8,348 nucleotides of DNA from the NCBI GenBank assembly GCA_021463315.1, contig JAJTXO010000137.1:1-8348 (forward strand), in the 5' to 3' direction. The notes beneath the pieces were generated by a model, which saw nothing but the letters and a program-made list of their open reading frames with translations, searched no databases and had not been told where the DNA came from. The stretch's first letter is position 1, and each line of letters begins with the position of its first letter. Positions 7,924 to 8,348 of the stretch are shown here, piece by piece. A program made the position numbers and the translations under genes. The DNA comes from Caldilineales bacterium. Lineage in GTDB: Bacteria; Chloroflexota; Anaerolineae; JAAEKA01.

Positions 7924-8025
7924 CAATTTGGGAAAGACTTCCGAAGTCTTATGGACTGTGAGCCCGTTTTGAACAAACCTGCGCAGACTTCGGAAGTCTC
8001 GCCCCCGGTTTTTGAGATGACACGA
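7924..8025. repeat. Palindromic dispersed repeat, copy C, between the GRE and activase genes
   Basis: Same element and orientation as copy A: AGACTTCCGAAGTCT (7935-7949), interior identical to A through 7982, AGACTTCGGAAGTCT (7985-7999), then CCCCCGG, five Ts and the GAGATGACACGA end shared with B. The left terminus has lost the GTATCATCT arm seen in A. It fills nearly all of the 126-base gap in the operon and its right end lies three bases before the activase ATG. Two alternative hairpins plus a T-run could attenuate or process the transcript, giving more GRE than activase. This role is inferred. Confidence 0.85.
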
Positions 8026-8028
8026 GCC

Positions 8029-8348
8029 ATGAAAACGCCTCTCGTGCTGGAGATAAAGGGCAACTCCCTCGATGACGGACTGGGTATTCGCTCGGTTGTG
8101 TTCTTCAAGGGCTGCCCGCTCTCCTGTGTGTGGTGCCACAACCCGGAAAGCATGAAACTGAGCGCCGAGCTGGCCTATGACGCCCAAGCCTGCATCGACT
8201 GCGGCGCCTGTGTCGGCGTCTGTCAGCCGGGGGCGCTGTCCAAGAACAATCCGTTCTTTGTCGACCGCGCGCGCTGCACGCTTTGTTTCGAGTGTGTCGA
8301 GGTGTGCCCGGCCAATGGGTTGACCCGCGTGGGCAAGCCGATGTCGGT
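8029..8348 (+). CDS. Glycyl radical enzyme activase (radical SAM), N-terminal 106 residues, cut by window edge
   Basis: Would use S-adenosylmethionine and a 4Fe-4S cluster to abstract hydrogen from G972 of the upstream GRE and so switch it on. The start DGLGIRSVVFFKGC leads into the radical SAM motif CPLSCVWC (C29, C33, C36), followed by HNPES, the activase-family signature. Next comes a ferredoxin-like insert with two four-cysteine sets, C55/C58/C61/C65 and C83/C86/C89/C93, for two extra 4Fe-4S clusters. That insert occurs in activases of non-PFL GREs and is absent from PflA, agreeing with the CxE active site. The usual length is about 300 residues, so two thirds are missing. No clear ribosome site precedes ATG 8029. 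In-frame ATGs at 8017 and 7951 lie inside repeat C; a start at either would add 4 or 26 residues read from the repeat, which I consider unlikely. Confidence 0.94.
   Translation, partial: MKTPLVLEIKGNSLDDGLGIRSVVFFKGCPLSCVWCHNPESMKLSAELAYDAQACIDCGACVGVCQPGALSKNNPFFVDRARCTLCFECVEVCPANGLTRVGKPMS

Overview
The window looks like a piece of a GC-rich, at least facultatively anaerobic bacterium, most likely a member of the Chloroflexota (Anaerolineae-like). Two observations point there. The lipoprotein at the left edge carries a long Val/Glu/Lys-rich linker straight after its lipobox, which is a habit of Chloroflexota solute-binding proteins. The other main gene encodes an oxygen-sensitive glycyl radical enzyme. 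The lineage is an inference from family habits, not from a marker gene.

Left half (1-3393, minus strand): part of an oligopeptide/dipeptide (PepT-family) ABC importer. Transcription runs leftward through a D-type ATPase, an F-type ATPase (ATGA start/stop overlap), and then, after a 274-base gap, a family-5 solute-binding lipoprotein that runs off the window. No permease gene is visible. The gap before the lipoprotein gene holds two exact copies of a 39-base repeat, each folding into a bulged 10-bp stem-loop.

Centre (3394-4156): about 760 bases without a convincing gene, between the divergent importer and the next operon. It holds one complete copy (A) and one right-half copy (B) of a roughly 110-base palindromic repeat. 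Next to B is a near-consensus sigma70 promoter (TTGACA, 17-base spacer, TATACT) overlaid by AACAGTGTT motifs that look like a repressor operator.

Right half (4157-8348, plus strand): an apparent three-gene operon of a TetR-family regulator, a 996-residue glycyl radical enzyme (GRE) and its radical SAM activase (cut by the right edge). The GRE has the expected active-site Cys (C637, in GCVEP) and glycyl radical loop (RISGYNAYF, G972). The CxE arrangement and the ferredoxin-type insert of the activase place it with the dehydratase/lyase/decarboxylase GREs rather than true pyruvate formate-lyase. Its notable feature is an N-terminal extension of about 210 residues, of which residues 35-130 resemble an SCP2 sterol/lipid-carrier domain. 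A lipid-carrier domain on a GRE, under a TetR-type regulator, suggests an undescribed radical reaction on a hydrophobic or lipid-like substrate. A third repeat copy (C) lies between the GRE and activase genes, where its hairpins could set the ratio of the two proteins.
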